From positions 1 through 21,513 of the forward strand of contig JAEWFW010000048.1 of NCBI GenBank assembly GCA_023388635.1: DNA of 21,513 nucleotides. The letters are read 5' to 3'. This stretch comes from Bacillota bacterium (GTDB taxonomy: Bacteria; Bacillota; Bacilli; Desulfuribacillales; Desulfuribacillaceae). Of the stretch, positions 7,223 to 15,057 are shown one piece after another (within the stretch, counting starts at the first letter, position 1; each line of letters starts with the position of its first letter). A program made the position numbers and the translations under genes. The notes beneath the pieces are model-generated. The model worked only from the letters and a program-made list of their open reading frames with translations. It was not told the DNA's origin and searched no databases.

Positions 7223-8062
7223 TCAATCCTTTTGGTAAACCGTCTGCCCTCTAAAAATCCATGGGTGCGTAGAGTTAAAACTGTTGATCGACTCCGAATG
7301 TCCCAATATTAAATATCCCTGATCGCTGATAATCGGCACGAAGCGATCAATAATTTGCTTCTGTGTCATCTTATCGAAATAAATGAATACATTGCGACAG
7401 AAAATAATGTGTAGCGGTTCCATAATCGGATATGGCTGATCCGATACGAGATTAATTTGGCGAAACGTAATTGTCTGTTTTAAAAAATCCTTGATTTTAA
7501 ATTTTCCCGAATTCTCGTTTACACCTAACTTAAAATATTTTGTCAGCCAAGGATAAGAGATGCCCATGACTTCCTCTCGCTCATAAATGCCGTTTTTCGC
7601 TTTATTTAATGCATCCGTATTGATATCGGAAGCGAGAATTTCAAAATGCCACCCTGGATACTCCTGCAAAATCTCATTACAACTGATCGCAATCGAATAG
7701 GCTTCTTCGCCAGTTGAACATGCCGCACACCATATACGGATGACTTTTTTATGCGACCCACTGGCAATCAGCTCCGGTATACAGACATCACGCAAATGAT
7801 CGAAATGGTGCTTTTCTCTAAAGAAATTTGTCACGTTCGTCGTAATCCTATTGTACAGGCATTGCAATTCCTCGGAATCATTTTCAACTCGTTCAATATA
7901 TTCACGAAAACTTCTAAGCCCTAGCATTCGTATATGCTTAGATAACCGCGAAATAATTAAACTGCGTTTAGCATCCGTCAAATTCACTCCTATGCGTTTC
8001 TTGATCAACGATTGTAAAAGCGCAAATTCATCGTCTGCTAAAATCAAAGGCTCTAGGAACAT
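7223..8062 (-). CDS. cheR: Chemotaxis protein methyltransferase CheR
   Basis: A 279-residue S-adenosylmethionine-dependent enzyme that methylates receptor glutamates. The N-terminal helical domain (1-70) is followed by TTNVTNFFRE, the SAM-binding loop IWCAACSTGEEAYS (110-123), D147 in LASDINTDAL, the beta-subdomain (about 165-200), FCRNVFIYF (221-229) and GYLILGHSES (249-258). The beta-subdomain is the part that in Salmonella binds the receptor pentapeptide, consistent with the DFEKF tail of the neighbouring receptor. ATG 8062 has GGAAGGTGA at 6-base spacing; the alternative GTG at 8071 overlaps the cheA stop by 4 bases but lacks a spaced ribosome binding site. Confidence 0.94.
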   Translation of the reverse strand: MFLEPLILADDEFALLQSLIKKRIGVNLTDAKRSLIISRLSKHIRMLGLRSFREYIERVENDSEELQCLYNRITTNVTNFFREKHHFDHLRDVCIPELIASGSHKKVIRIWCAACSTGEEAYSIAISCNEILQEYPGWHFEILASDINTDALNKAKNGIYEREEVMGISYPWLTKYFKLGVNENSGKFKIKDFLKQTITFRQINLVSDQPYPIMEPLHIIFCRNVFIYFDKMTQKQIIDRFVPIISDQGYLILGHSESINSFNSTHPWIFRGQTVYQKD

Positions 8063-8067
8063 CTTGC

Positions 8068-10173
8068 TCACCTTCCAAACGTTGGGTGCCGGAAAATATC
8101 GCGACGCTTGACCATTGTATAGACCGTGGGAATATCGAGGATAATTGCCACTCTTCCGTCGCCGAGAATTGTGACACCGGCGATTCCCTCAATCTGTTGC
8201 TGCATATTCTCTCTAAGACTTTTGATAACAACCTGTTCTTGACCTACTATCTCATCAACCATCAAGGCGAGCTTACGGTTATTATGTTGCAAAATAACCA
8301 AAATTCCTTCGTCTGGAGTATGGCAGTCTGCGGGAATATTCAGCAGTTCATACAAAGCGACATAGGGGAGATTCTCCCCGCGCAAATGAATAAAAACTCC
8401 TTTTCCTTCTGCTTTGTGAATATTTCCCTTTTTTTCTTTATAAAACTCTGAAATCATATTCAGCGGAACAATATACCGCTCTTGACCGACACGGACCATC
8501 ATCCCATCAATAATTGCTAGTGTAAGCGGTAACTTAATCGTCAGCACAGTGCCTTTTCCTAATTCCGAATCGATATCGATCGAACCGCGTAACCGCTGAA
8601 TATTATTCATGACTACATCAAGCCCGACTCCTCGACCGGAAATATTGGTGACCCTTTCTGCTGTGGAAAAGCCCGGTTGAAACAGCAACATATACAATTC
8701 CTGCTTCGAAAGCTGCTGACCTTTCTCTATCCAATGATTTGCCAGTGCTTTGGCATAAATCGCATGTTCATCAATTCCCTTTCCATCATCGGAAATTTGG
8801 ATGACAATATTTCCTTCCTGATGGAATGCTTTCAGAGAAATCAGTCCTGCTCTCGGTTTCCCCACGCGTTCCCGATCATCAGGAAATTCCAGTCCATGAT
8901 CCATAGCGTTACGAATCAAATGCTTTAACGGATCGGCAATCTGCTCGATAATCCGCTTGTCTAACTCTGTTTCTCTGCCTTCAATCTCGATTTCGACCTC
9001 TTTCCCAACCTCTTTTGCCAAATCACGAATCATCCGCTGATAGCGTGAAAATGTACCGCCGATCGAAAGCATACTAGCATTCATCACCTTCTCCTGAATG
9101 GTGTGAATAATTGTATCTACCTCTGCGAATCCCGCTGTGATCGCTCGTCTTCGCGTATGCTTTTTATGCTTCTCACCGTCATCAGCGACATCTATATATG
9201 AAAAAACCAATTCTTTCACCCGTGATTGGGAAATCAGTAATTCCGCCAAATAGTTGAGAATACTCTCCAACTTCTCCGCATCGACGCGAATCGTACTGCC
9301 TGCTGTATCCGCTTGCTTCGACTTACCCTCCGCTTCTGCAGGCATCAAAGAGTTTCTACTAATCTCTATTAAGTGATCCTCCGCTCTGGTACTATCCGCT
9401 CCTGCACCCTCTAGCCGAGTGTCATCGGCTCCAGTATCGTCCACACCTATTGGCTCGATAATCAATTCGCTTTCGTCTGCGACAAATATAAAAATTTGTT
9501 CGATAGCATCGCGGTCTTTGTCCGTTTCTAGTACGATTGTCCATTGCAAATAGAAAATGTGCGGATCGAGCACTTCCAATAACGGCAAATGCGATATATC
9601 ACAATAAGATTCGAGAATGTTCCCGATGCTATCCAACTCAGCAATAAGCATCAACGGGTCTGTGCCTAATTCGAAAATTTCCGGTGGAAATCGCAAGCGA
9701 ATCCGGTAACGGTATAGATTTAAGATATGCGTGTTTGCAGTCAATCGACTGTCTGACGAGGGCAAAAGTATATCCTTCCGATGCCAATCACCATACCGCT
9801 CGAGTGTCTTGTCAATTGCCTCGATTGCTCTGCATAATATCTCGCTTGAGAAGTTTCGTTCGTCTACCACCTTTTTCAATACATCCAATCCAGTGAAAAG
9901 CAGTTGAAACATTTGGGAATCCAACTTAATTTGCGAATCGCGTATTCCGGCAAGCAAATTCTCCAATTGATGAGTGAAGTGATTGATCTCTTTCAACCCC
10001 ACAAGACCGGCTCCGCCTTTAATCGTATGCATGCAGCGAAAAATCACATGAATTGTCTCCTGATCGTGCGCGTCATGTTCAAGTTTCAGCAGACCTTCTT
10101 CCATCGTTTGCAGATTCTCTCTTGTCTCTTCGATAAACATTTCCAGCAATTCATTATCAAATTCACCATTCAT
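8068..10173 (-). CDS. cheA: Chemotaxis histidine kinase CheA
   Basis: A 701-residue kinase that phosphorylates CheY and CheB in response to receptor state. The HPt domain (1-125) has phosphoacceptor H49 in MHTIKGGAG. A second domain (about 150-240; RYRIRLRFPPEIFELGTDPL) resembles the P2-like domain of some proteobacterial CheA proteins, not B. subtilis P2. A low-complexity Asp/Ala/Thr linker spans about 243-290. Dimerisation is at about 292-395. The ATPase has its N box at 415-430, G1 DDGKG 462-466 and G2 GRGVGLD 513-519. A CheW-like regulatory domain spans about 555-700. The ATG has GGCGGTGA at good spacing. The stop overlaps or nearly touches cheR. Confidence 0.96.
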   Translation of the reverse strand: MNGEFDNELLEMFIEETRENLQTMEEGLLKLEHDAHDQETIHVIFRCMHTIKGGAGLVGLKEINHFTHQLENLLAGIRDSQIKLDSQMFQLLFTGLDVLKKVVDERNFSSEILCRAIEAIDKTLERYGDWHRKDILLPSSDSRLTANTHILNLYRYRIRLRFPPEIFELGTDPLMLIAELDSIGNILESYCDISHLPLLEVLDPHIFYLQWTIVLETDKDRDAIEQIFIFVADESELIIEPIGVDDTGADDTRLEGAGADSTRAEDHLIEISRNSLMPAEAEGKSKQADTAGSTIRVDAEKLESILNYLAELLISQSRVKELVFSYIDVADDGEKHKKHTRRRAITAGFAEVDTIIHTIQEKVMNASMLSIGGTFSRYQRMIRDLAKEVGKEVEIEIEGRETELDKRIIEQIADPLKHLIRNAMDHGLEFPDDRERVGKPRAGLISLKAFHQEGNIVIQISDDGKGIDEHAIYAKALANHWIEKGQQLSKQELYMLLFQPGFSTAERVTNISGRGVGLDVVMNNIQRLRGSIDIDSELGKGTVLTIKLPLTLAIIDGMMVRVGQERYIVPLNMISEFYKEKKGNIHKAEGKGVFIHLRGENLPYVALYELLNIPADCHTPDEGILVILQHNNRKLALMVDEIVGQEQVVIKSLRENMQQQIEGIAGVTILGDGRVAIILDIPTVYTMVKRRDIFRHPTFGR

Positions 10174-10188
10174 AATTTCACCGCCTAT

Positions 10189-10569
10189 CTATTTGACGAA
10201 TTTTTTTACCACTCCCACCAACTGCTCGGGGCTAAACGGTTTGACCAACCACCCAGCTGCGCCTGCTTTTTTCCCTTCCATCATCTTCTCATTTTGCGAT
10301 TCAGTCGTAAGCACCAGTACAGGAACAAATTTATAATACATACTTTTTTTAATTTCCGTAATAAAGTGAATTCCGTCCATATTCGGCATATTAATATCAG
10401 AGATGATCATTCCCGGTCGCATACCCTTCTGGCGCAATTCCTCCAGTTTTGCGACTCCCTCTATTCCGTCAGCCGCTTGGACCACCTGATAGCCTTCCTT
10501 TTTCAAGATGTATTCAACCGATGCTCTGACCGTTTTCGAATCATCAACGATCACAACCATTCTACTCAT
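10189..10569 (-). CDS. cheY: Chemotaxis response regulator CheY
   Basis: A 126-residue single receiver domain. It has the acidic pocket D9/D10 (VIVDDSKTVR), phosphoacceptor D58 (IISDINMPNMDG), T88 (LVLTTES) and K110 (WLVKPF). There is no output domain, so it should act by binding, most likely the flagellar switch. The ATG at 10569 is preferred because GTGGGG lies 7 bases upstream; it overlaps the 3' end of the STAS gene by 8 bases, indicating translational coupling. It ends 15 bp before cheA. As the only stand-alone CheY here, it is the obvious CheA target; no phosphatase gene accompanies it. Confidence 0.93.
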   Translation of the reverse strand: MSRMVVIVDDSKTVRASVEYILKKEGYQVVQAADGIEGVAKLEELRQKGMRPGMIISDINMPNMDGIHFITEIKKSMYYKFVPVLVLTTESQNEKMMEGKKAGAAGWLVKPFSPEQLVGVVKKFVK

Positions 10570-10876
10570 TGGCATTCCCCACTTCCGCTTTCTCTTGTAC
10601 ATCAATCACTGCTTGTACACCGGTGATTTCCAGCATCCTGCGCAGCTCGCTGTTTACTCCTGTCAACTGCATGGCGATTTGATGATCAGCGCACATCTTA
10701 TATACGGAGAGCAGTATTTGTAATCCCGCTCCATCGATATCATGTAACTCATCAGCATTCAGGACAACTACGGCATTTGAGTTCTGACCGTCAGTACCGT
10801 CATGCAAATACTGAATCAATTGTTCCAGCACGCTTTCTCCGTTAAAAATCGTCAATGATTCCGGCAATTTAAACAT
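10562..10876 (-). CDS. STAS-domain protein of the chemotaxis cluster
   Basis: A 104-residue single STAS (anti-sigma-factor-antagonist-like) domain: KLPESLTIFNGESVLEQL, NAVVVLNADELHDIDGAGLQ, and LTGVNSELRRMLEITGV. At the position of the phosphorylated serine of SpoIIAA (Asp-Ser) the sequence is D48-G49, so control by serine phosphorylation is not expected. STAS proteins of this type occur at the head of other chemotaxis clusters, where their role is poorly known; a scaffolding or localisation role is inference. The start at 10876 is set by a strong GGGGGAGG at normal spacing. It begins 29 bp after the SNF2 stop and overlaps cheY. Confidence 0.85.
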   Translation of the reverse strand: MFKLPESLTIFNGESVLEQLIQYLHDGTDGQNSNAVVVLNADELHDIDGAGLQILLSVYKMCADHQIAMQLTGVNSELRRMLEITGVQAVIDVQEKAEVGNANE

Positions 10877-10905
10877 CTGGCGTCCTCCCCCCATTTCCAC
10901 GTTCA

Positions 10906-13900
10906 TTACATCGTACTCGTCTGCATATCCAATAGATCTCTGATTTCTGCTTCCGTCAATTTTGTGAGCAATGTCTCGCCTGAACGGATTACCTGATCAA
11001 CGAGATGGCGTTTTTGTTGCTGAAGCTCATAGATTTTTTCTTCAATCGTTCCTTGGGCGATCATGCGAATCACCTGAACAACCTTCTGCTGCCCGATCCG
11101 ATGCGCCCGGTCTGCCGCTTGGTCCTCCACCGCCGGATTCCACCACAAATCATAGAGAACCACCGTATCGGCTCCAGTCAAATTCAACCCAGTTCCGCCT
11201 GCTTTTAACGAAATCAGAAAGACATCCTTATCACCCTGATTGAATTGGTTCGCCATGTCCATTCTTTCCAGTGCGGGCGTCGAACCATCAAGGTAAAAAT
11301 AGCTCACCTGATGCTCCTCCATAACCGTGCGAATGATTTTCAGCATGCTGGAAAACTGTGAGAAAATCAGCAAGCGATGCCCCCCTGCTAAACTCTCCTC
11401 GACAATTTCGATCAGTTGCAGCAATTTACCGCTCTCGCCTGTATATCCTTCGACAAACAGACCCGGATGGCAACAAATTTGGCGTAAGCGAGTCAGTGCC
11501 GCCAAAATTCTGATTTTACTTTTGGCAAACGTCCCCTGCTTGAGAATTTCTCCAACATTACCCTTGATTTGTTCAAGATACGCCAAATAAATTTTCTTCT
11601 GTTCATGCGTCAATGCCGATATATATCGATTTTCTATTTTTTCCGGCAGCTCTTGCAACACATCTTTCTTCAACCTCCGCAAAACGAACGGCGATATCCG
11701 TCCGTGCAAATCTTTGAGGTTGTCTTGTTCATATATGCGCTGAAATTGTTGCAAAGGCGGAAAATATCCCGGAAGAACGCAATCAAAAATCGACCATAAA
11801 TCACTCAGCGAATTTTCAATCGGTGTTCCTGTCAAGGCGAAAAAACTTTTTGCCTGGAGCATCTTCACCGATTGTGCTGTCTGGGTGACGGGATTTTTTA
11901 AAAATTGTGCTTCATCCAAAATGCAGACAGAAAAATGCATCCTCGTATATTGTTCAATATCTCTTCTCACCAGTGGATACGATGTGACTATCACATCTGC
12001 GCTTTGGATATCTTCCAACTGCAATTGCCGTTCATACTGATTCCCCGATACTACCAAAACATCCAAATCCGGCGCAAATGCAGCAAACTCATTCTGCCAA
12101 TTGTACACGAGTGAAGTCGGCGCAATCACCAGTGCCGGTTCAGCATCACGCAGCTTCAAAGAAACGATAAAGCTGATTGCTTGAATCGTCTTCCCCAATC
12201 CCATATCATCGGCAAGTACGCCTCCGAACCCGAAGTACTCCAGCGTGCGGAACCACTGATATCCCGTAGCTTGATAAGGACGCAAAACACTCCCTATCGT
12301 CTCTGGAACAGGGTATTCCATATCGGAATGGTTACGGATTTCTTTGACAAATTGCAGAAATTGTTCGTCTCTTTCGAAGACATCATGCAAACTCTCCTGA
12401 TCTACGTCATCAACCAATAACGCTTTGTACAATGGGAGTTGTACACTGCCTTGCATAAGCTCTCGCTTATCCAAATGCAACATATCGATTACATGTGCAA
12501 TGCGCTCCAGATCACCGTTTTCCCCCGTCAATAATGATATAAACGCCCCGTCTTGCAAGCGATAAAATCGTTTCTTCTGCTGTATCGCAGACAACACACC
12601 GGCTAAATCCTCCGCCGCAATACCTGATGTATCGAAACTGACCTCGAACATATTCATTGATTTGTTAACGTGAAATTTACCCCGCACTTTGGGCGATTTC
12701 GTCTTTTCAATGACTTGGAACGCATCGGTACAATAAACCTGTGCATGCTCATGTAAAATCGGCATTTTTTCAACAATAAATGTAAACAACTGCTGCTCGT
12801 CGGACAAGCACATCTGTGCATCTACGTGCTGGAACTGCCATTCATCGAATAATTGACAAATATGACGTTCCCTTTGCAGATCGCGGACCGTAATCACAGA
12901 ATTTTCACTTTGCGTCACATTCTCTGCCTGATATGGATTGCTAACCGCTTCTTCATATGGATTAATAGCTATCTCTCCATAATGGAATTGCAATTCGCAA
13001 TACAGCGTTCTTTCGTGATAATCGAGGTACGCTTTTACGATTAACGGCTGCTGATTGAGCTGTTCTTGCAAACGATCTTCAATCCGGACCTTCGATTTCT
13101 TGGCAACAAAATGCAACATATTAGAAACAAACTGCTCTTGATGCTCTTGTGGTACGATGATCGACCGCGTGCGATTCTTGCCAAAAACGAGCTGCAACGA
13201 CTTAATCACCGATTGCTGGTACTCCGTGACAAGGTAAATCATATCGTTATAGATAAAACACTCATTCGTATCAAACAATGACAGAATATTTCCGTAATAC
13301 TCTGCCCACAGCTCCAGATTTTCCTGCTTGGAAAGTGTGAACTGTATCGGTAAATCTGCCGCAAACACCGGTACTTTGTCGAGTTTCCGATCCGGCAATT
13401 CGACAGATATGAATTCTCCCTGCATAGTCTTCAAGAAACGCATAGCAAAGGCAGGTGTCAATGCCACCTTTTTGTCGCGGAAAATACTCCGCCCATGGGG
13501 ATTGCTGCTTTCGCCAACGAGTCGGCTCAACTCTCTTATTTCCTGTAAAATCTGAATCACTTGCAAATCTTTTCCGTGAAATGTGTGCTCATTCGGTAAA
13601 TAAGAAAATTTACTCGTAAACGTCAAAACCTGCTCATCACGAATCGCATCCAACAATACATCAATCGCCGGCACAATATATGTCCGTTCATCGCCAATCT
13701 TCATCGATATGTAATATTGCCGTCCTTGCCTGTAGGGAGATCGCTCATATATAAACGTCCATTCCACACGCAAATACTTCCGCGTCGGAGCGGTACCTAT
13801 CTGCTGGAAGTGCTGCCAATTCTCCATAATTTGATCGATTGCCGCCTGTGAATCCGTATCGCCCCTATCGCCAGATAGGATTTGCTCCCGAATTGCCAAA

Positions 13901-14178
13901 AGCGCCGCGACAGCATGTCGGCAATGTCCCGGTGTTTGCGAAAATTCCTCACAATCACATTTTGTGCGTTCCAATATCCCGTGCTTATTAAACTCAAACC
14001 CTTGTTTAAATACCTTATTCTGCTCCCGAACCATACACTCGTATATTCTGCCACCTTGCAGCTTGCGGATTTCCTGTACCGAACCTTTTCTAAAATCGGC
14101 AAGTCCCTGATTATACGTAGCCTGTGCTCTACATCGATTCTTAATCGATTCCTCTGTTAGAAAAATCTCGCTACGCAT
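10906..14178 (-). CDS. SNF2-family DNA-dependent ATPase with SWIM zinc finger
   Basis: A 1090-residue Swi2/Snf2 ATPase, expected to translocate on double-stranded DNA and remodel protein-DNA complexes. The SWIM zinc-binding motif (about 72-90) is CDCEEF...GHCRHA. The 100-600 region matches the SNF2-associated segment of Firmicute members. The ATPase core has motif I DDMGLGKTIQ (about 657-666), DEAQ (about 755-758), TGTPIENSLSDLWSIF (about 783-798), the C-terminal lobe LLIFSQFSSML (about 936-946), GGTGLNLT and DRAHRIGQ (about 1023-1030). All core motifs look intact. ATG 14178 has GGAGG 9 bases upstream; TTG 14184 is too close. Its close spacing to the STAS gene suggests transcriptional read-through into the chemotaxis genes. 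Its cellular role is unproven. Confidence 0.93.
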   Translation of the reverse strand: MRSEIFLTEESIKNRCRAQATYNQGLADFRKGSVQEIRKLQGGRIYECMVREQNKVFKQGFEFNKHGILERTKCDCEEFSQTPGHCRHAVAALLAIREQILSGDRGDTDSQAAIDQIMENWQHFQQIGTAPTRKYLRVEWTFIYERSPYRQGRQYYISMKIGDERTYIVPAIDVLLDAIRDEQVLTFTSKFSYLPNEHTFHGKDLQVIQILQEIRELSRLVGESSNPHGRSIFRDKKVALTPAFAMRFLKTMQGEFISVELPDRKLDKVPVFAADLPIQFTLSKQENLELWAEYYGNILSLFDTNECFIYNDMIYLVTEYQQSVIKSLQLVFGKNRTRSIIVPQEHQEQFVSNMLHFVAKKSKVRIEDRLQEQLNQQPLIVKAYLDYHERTLYCELQFHYGEIAINPYEEAVSNPYQAENVTQSENSVITVRDLQRERHICQLFDEWQFQHVDAQMCLSDEQQLFTFIVEKMPILHEHAQVYCTDAFQVIEKTKSPKVRGKFHVNKSMNMFEVSFDTSGIAAEDLAGVLSAIQQKKRFYRLQDGAFISLLTGENGDLERIAHVIDMLHLDKRELMQGSVQLPLYKALLVDDVDQESLHDVFERDEQFLQFVKEIRNHSDMEYPVPETIGSVLRPYQATGYQWFRTLEYFGFGGVLADDMGLGKTIQAISFIVSLKLRDAEPALVIAPTSLVYNWQNEFAAFAPDLDVLVVSGNQYERQLQLEDIQSADVIVTSYPLVRRDIEQYTRMHFSVCILDEAQFLKNPVTQTAQSVKMLQAKSFFALTGTPIENSLSDLWSIFDCVLPGYFPPLQQFQRIYEQDNLKDLHGRISPFVLRRLKKDVLQELPEKIENRYISALTHEQKKIYLAYLEQIKGNVGEILKQGTFAKSKIRILAALTRLRQICCHPGLFVEGYTGESGKLLQLIEIVEESLAGGHRLLIFSQFSSMLKIIRTVMEEHQVSYFYLDGSTPALERMDMANQFNQGDKDVFLISLKAGGTGLNLTGADTVVLYDLWWNPAVEDQAADRAHRIGQQKVVQVIRMIAQGTIEEKIYELQQQKRHLVDQVIRSGETLLTKLTEAEIRDLLDMQTSTM

Positions 14179-14224
14179 AAGCAATTTCCTCCGCTTCCAT
14201 AATATAGTCGTATAGTAATATTTA

Positions 14225-14253
14225 ATTATACTATAATTATGAAATAAAATGTA
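14225..14253 (-). promoter_or_regulatory. Possible promoter of the SNF2 gene within an AT palindrome
   Basis: The minus strand has a perfect TATAAT (14230-14225) about 47 bp before the start codon, but only a poor -35 (TACATT) 17 bases upstream. The -10 lies in a 15-bp AT-rich palindrome AATTATAGTATAATT (14224-14238). Confidence 0.35.
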
Positions 14254-14283
14254 GCATCTTATAATGATGTTTGAATGGTTACG

Positions 14284-14490
14284 TTACTTTTTAACAGCAT
14301 TATCACTTATGAAAAGATCATCTACTGTAGTACTTAATACCATAGCTATATTAAAAGCCAATTGCAACGTAGGGTCGTATTTATCGTTTTCAATAGCATT
14401 GATCGTCTGTCTTGATACATTACAAAGTTTAGCCAATTCTTCCTGAGATAATTTTGCTGATTTTCTTAATTCTCTAATACGATTTTTCAT
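14284..14490 (-). CDS. XRE-family repressor of membrane-protein module 1
   Basis: A 68-residue Cro/C1-type helix-turn-helix protein beginning MKNRIRELRKSAKLSQEELA. The recognition-helix region SRQTINAIENDKYDP is nearly the same as in the regulator at 19638-19850 (SRQTIGSLENGRYNP), which predicts similar operator sequences. The start codon directly abuts the stop of the upstream membrane protein (TAAATG), with GGTGG before it, so the two are co-translated. Small XRE regulators of this YozG-like type are commonly paired with short membrane proteins in Firmicutes; their signals are mostly unknown. Its likely operators are the inverted repeats at 14820-14881. Confidence 0.88.
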   Translation of the reverse strand: MKNRIRELRKSAKLSQEELAKLCNVSRQTINAIENDKYDPTLQLAFNIAMVLSTTVDDLFISDNAVKK

Positions 14491-14793
14491 TTAACCACCA
14501 TATTTCTTCTTGAAAAATAATAAAGAAATTAAGTATACGATTGAAATTGCTACAAGAAAAGTGAATGGATTCATACCATCATAAGAGCTGTCTGTCAAAG
14601 AAGTTACATAGACAGATTCGATAATTTCAATTAACCCAACAAGGATTACAATTGCAAATGCATATGATTGTGCTTTCATTTTAATGAAGTTTTTTCTTTC
14701 ATCTCCCAATTTAGGCAGTGATGCAAGGGTCATGATAATTAATAACAAACAAATAGCTAAAATAACAAAGAACGTAACAACGATCCAATCCAT
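14491..14793 (-). CDS. Three-TM membrane protein with DER motif (module 1)
   Basis: A 100-residue protein with hydrophobic segments at about 4-24, 42-66 and 76-95. The cytosolic-looking loop after TM1 carries DERKNFIKMKAQSYAF (31-46), matching the pattern DERxxx[IL]xx[KQ][AS]xxxx[FY] shared with the two membrane proteins of module 2. It is reminiscent of DUF2178-like families that accompany XRE regulators, but I cannot assign a family with certainty. The ATG has GGAGG upstream. It is the first gene of a two-gene operon, the second being the XRE regulator, transcribed from a promoter embedded in a 21-bp inverted repeat. Function unknown; immunity or membrane-stress protection would be speculation. 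Confidence 0.8.
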   Translation of the reverse strand: MDWIVVTFFVILAICLLLIIMTLASLPKLGDERKNFIKMKAQSYAFAIVILVGLIEIIESVYVTSLTDSSYDGMNPFTFLVAISIVYLISLLFFKKKYGG

Positions 14794-14819
14794 AATTTTA
14801 CTTCCTCCTCATTCAATAA

Positions 14820-14881
14820 ATGTAAAAAGTATTTGACATTACTATATCATTAGCGCCAAAAATGTCAAATACTTTTTACAT
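14820..14881. repeat. 21-bp perfect inverted repeat forming two operator-like sites
   Basis: The 20-bp arm TGTAAAAAGTATTTGACATT (14821-14840) is exactly repeated in inverse at 14861-14880, and one more outer base pair matches, with a 20-base spacer. Each arm is itself an imperfect palindrome of the form TGTnAAAnnnnTTTnACA (14821-14838, 14863-14880). The arms cover the -35 and the start region of the module 1 promoter, as expected for dimeric repressor sites. Confidence 0.85.
14841..14868 (-). promoter_or_regulatory. Sigma-A promoter of membrane-protein module 1
   Basis: On the minus strand, a perfect TTGACA (14868-14863) and TATAGT (14846-14841) are spaced 16 bases apart, about 48 bp before the start codon at 14793. 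The -35 is inside one inverted-repeat arm and the transcription start would fall in the other. Confidence 0.65.
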
Positions 14882-14890
14882 CGAGGATGA

Positions 14891-14925
14891 TTTTTTAGCT
14901 GCTGTCAATTGACAGCAGCTAAAAA
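14891..14925. terminator. 34-bp palindromic bidirectional terminator
   Basis: A perfect palindrome spans 14892-14925: stem AGCTGCTGTCAA/TTGACAGCAGCT flanked by T5 and A5, giving a U-tract in either direction. On the minus strand it terminates the ECF sigma/anti-sigma operon and separates it from module 1. Confidence 0.85.
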
Positions 14926-15057
14926 TAGACGAACGTAATTCGTTTACTCGTATGCACGGTACGTTCTCAGGATCGTTATCCCTTGTATAACAATCCTTTG
15001 GCACGAAACGATTATCGGACACTCCTTGCATATCCCGTGTTGTTTTATTTTCATCGA
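14926..15057. other. Non-coding 3' region of the anti-sigma gene with stacked hairpins
   Basis: No open frame is convincing here. Inverted repeats include GAACGTA/TACGTTC (14931-14937 with 14960-14966) and a 10-bp arm pair with one mismatch, GGATCGTTAT/ATAACAATCC (14970-14979 with 14987-14996). They precede the terminator in the minus-strand transcript; no function is evident. Confidence 0.4.

Noticed and set aside
9904..10626. A 240-codon plus-strand open frame opposite cheA and cheY
   Set aside because: It runs antisense to two clearly conserved genes, has His/Phe-rich shadow composition, no ribosome binding site, and no recognisable domain.
14820..14881. Inverted repeat considered as ends of a miniature transposable element
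   Set aside because: No flanking target duplication is seen, the spacer is only 20 bases, and the arms coincide with a near-consensus promoter; an operator pair explains it better.
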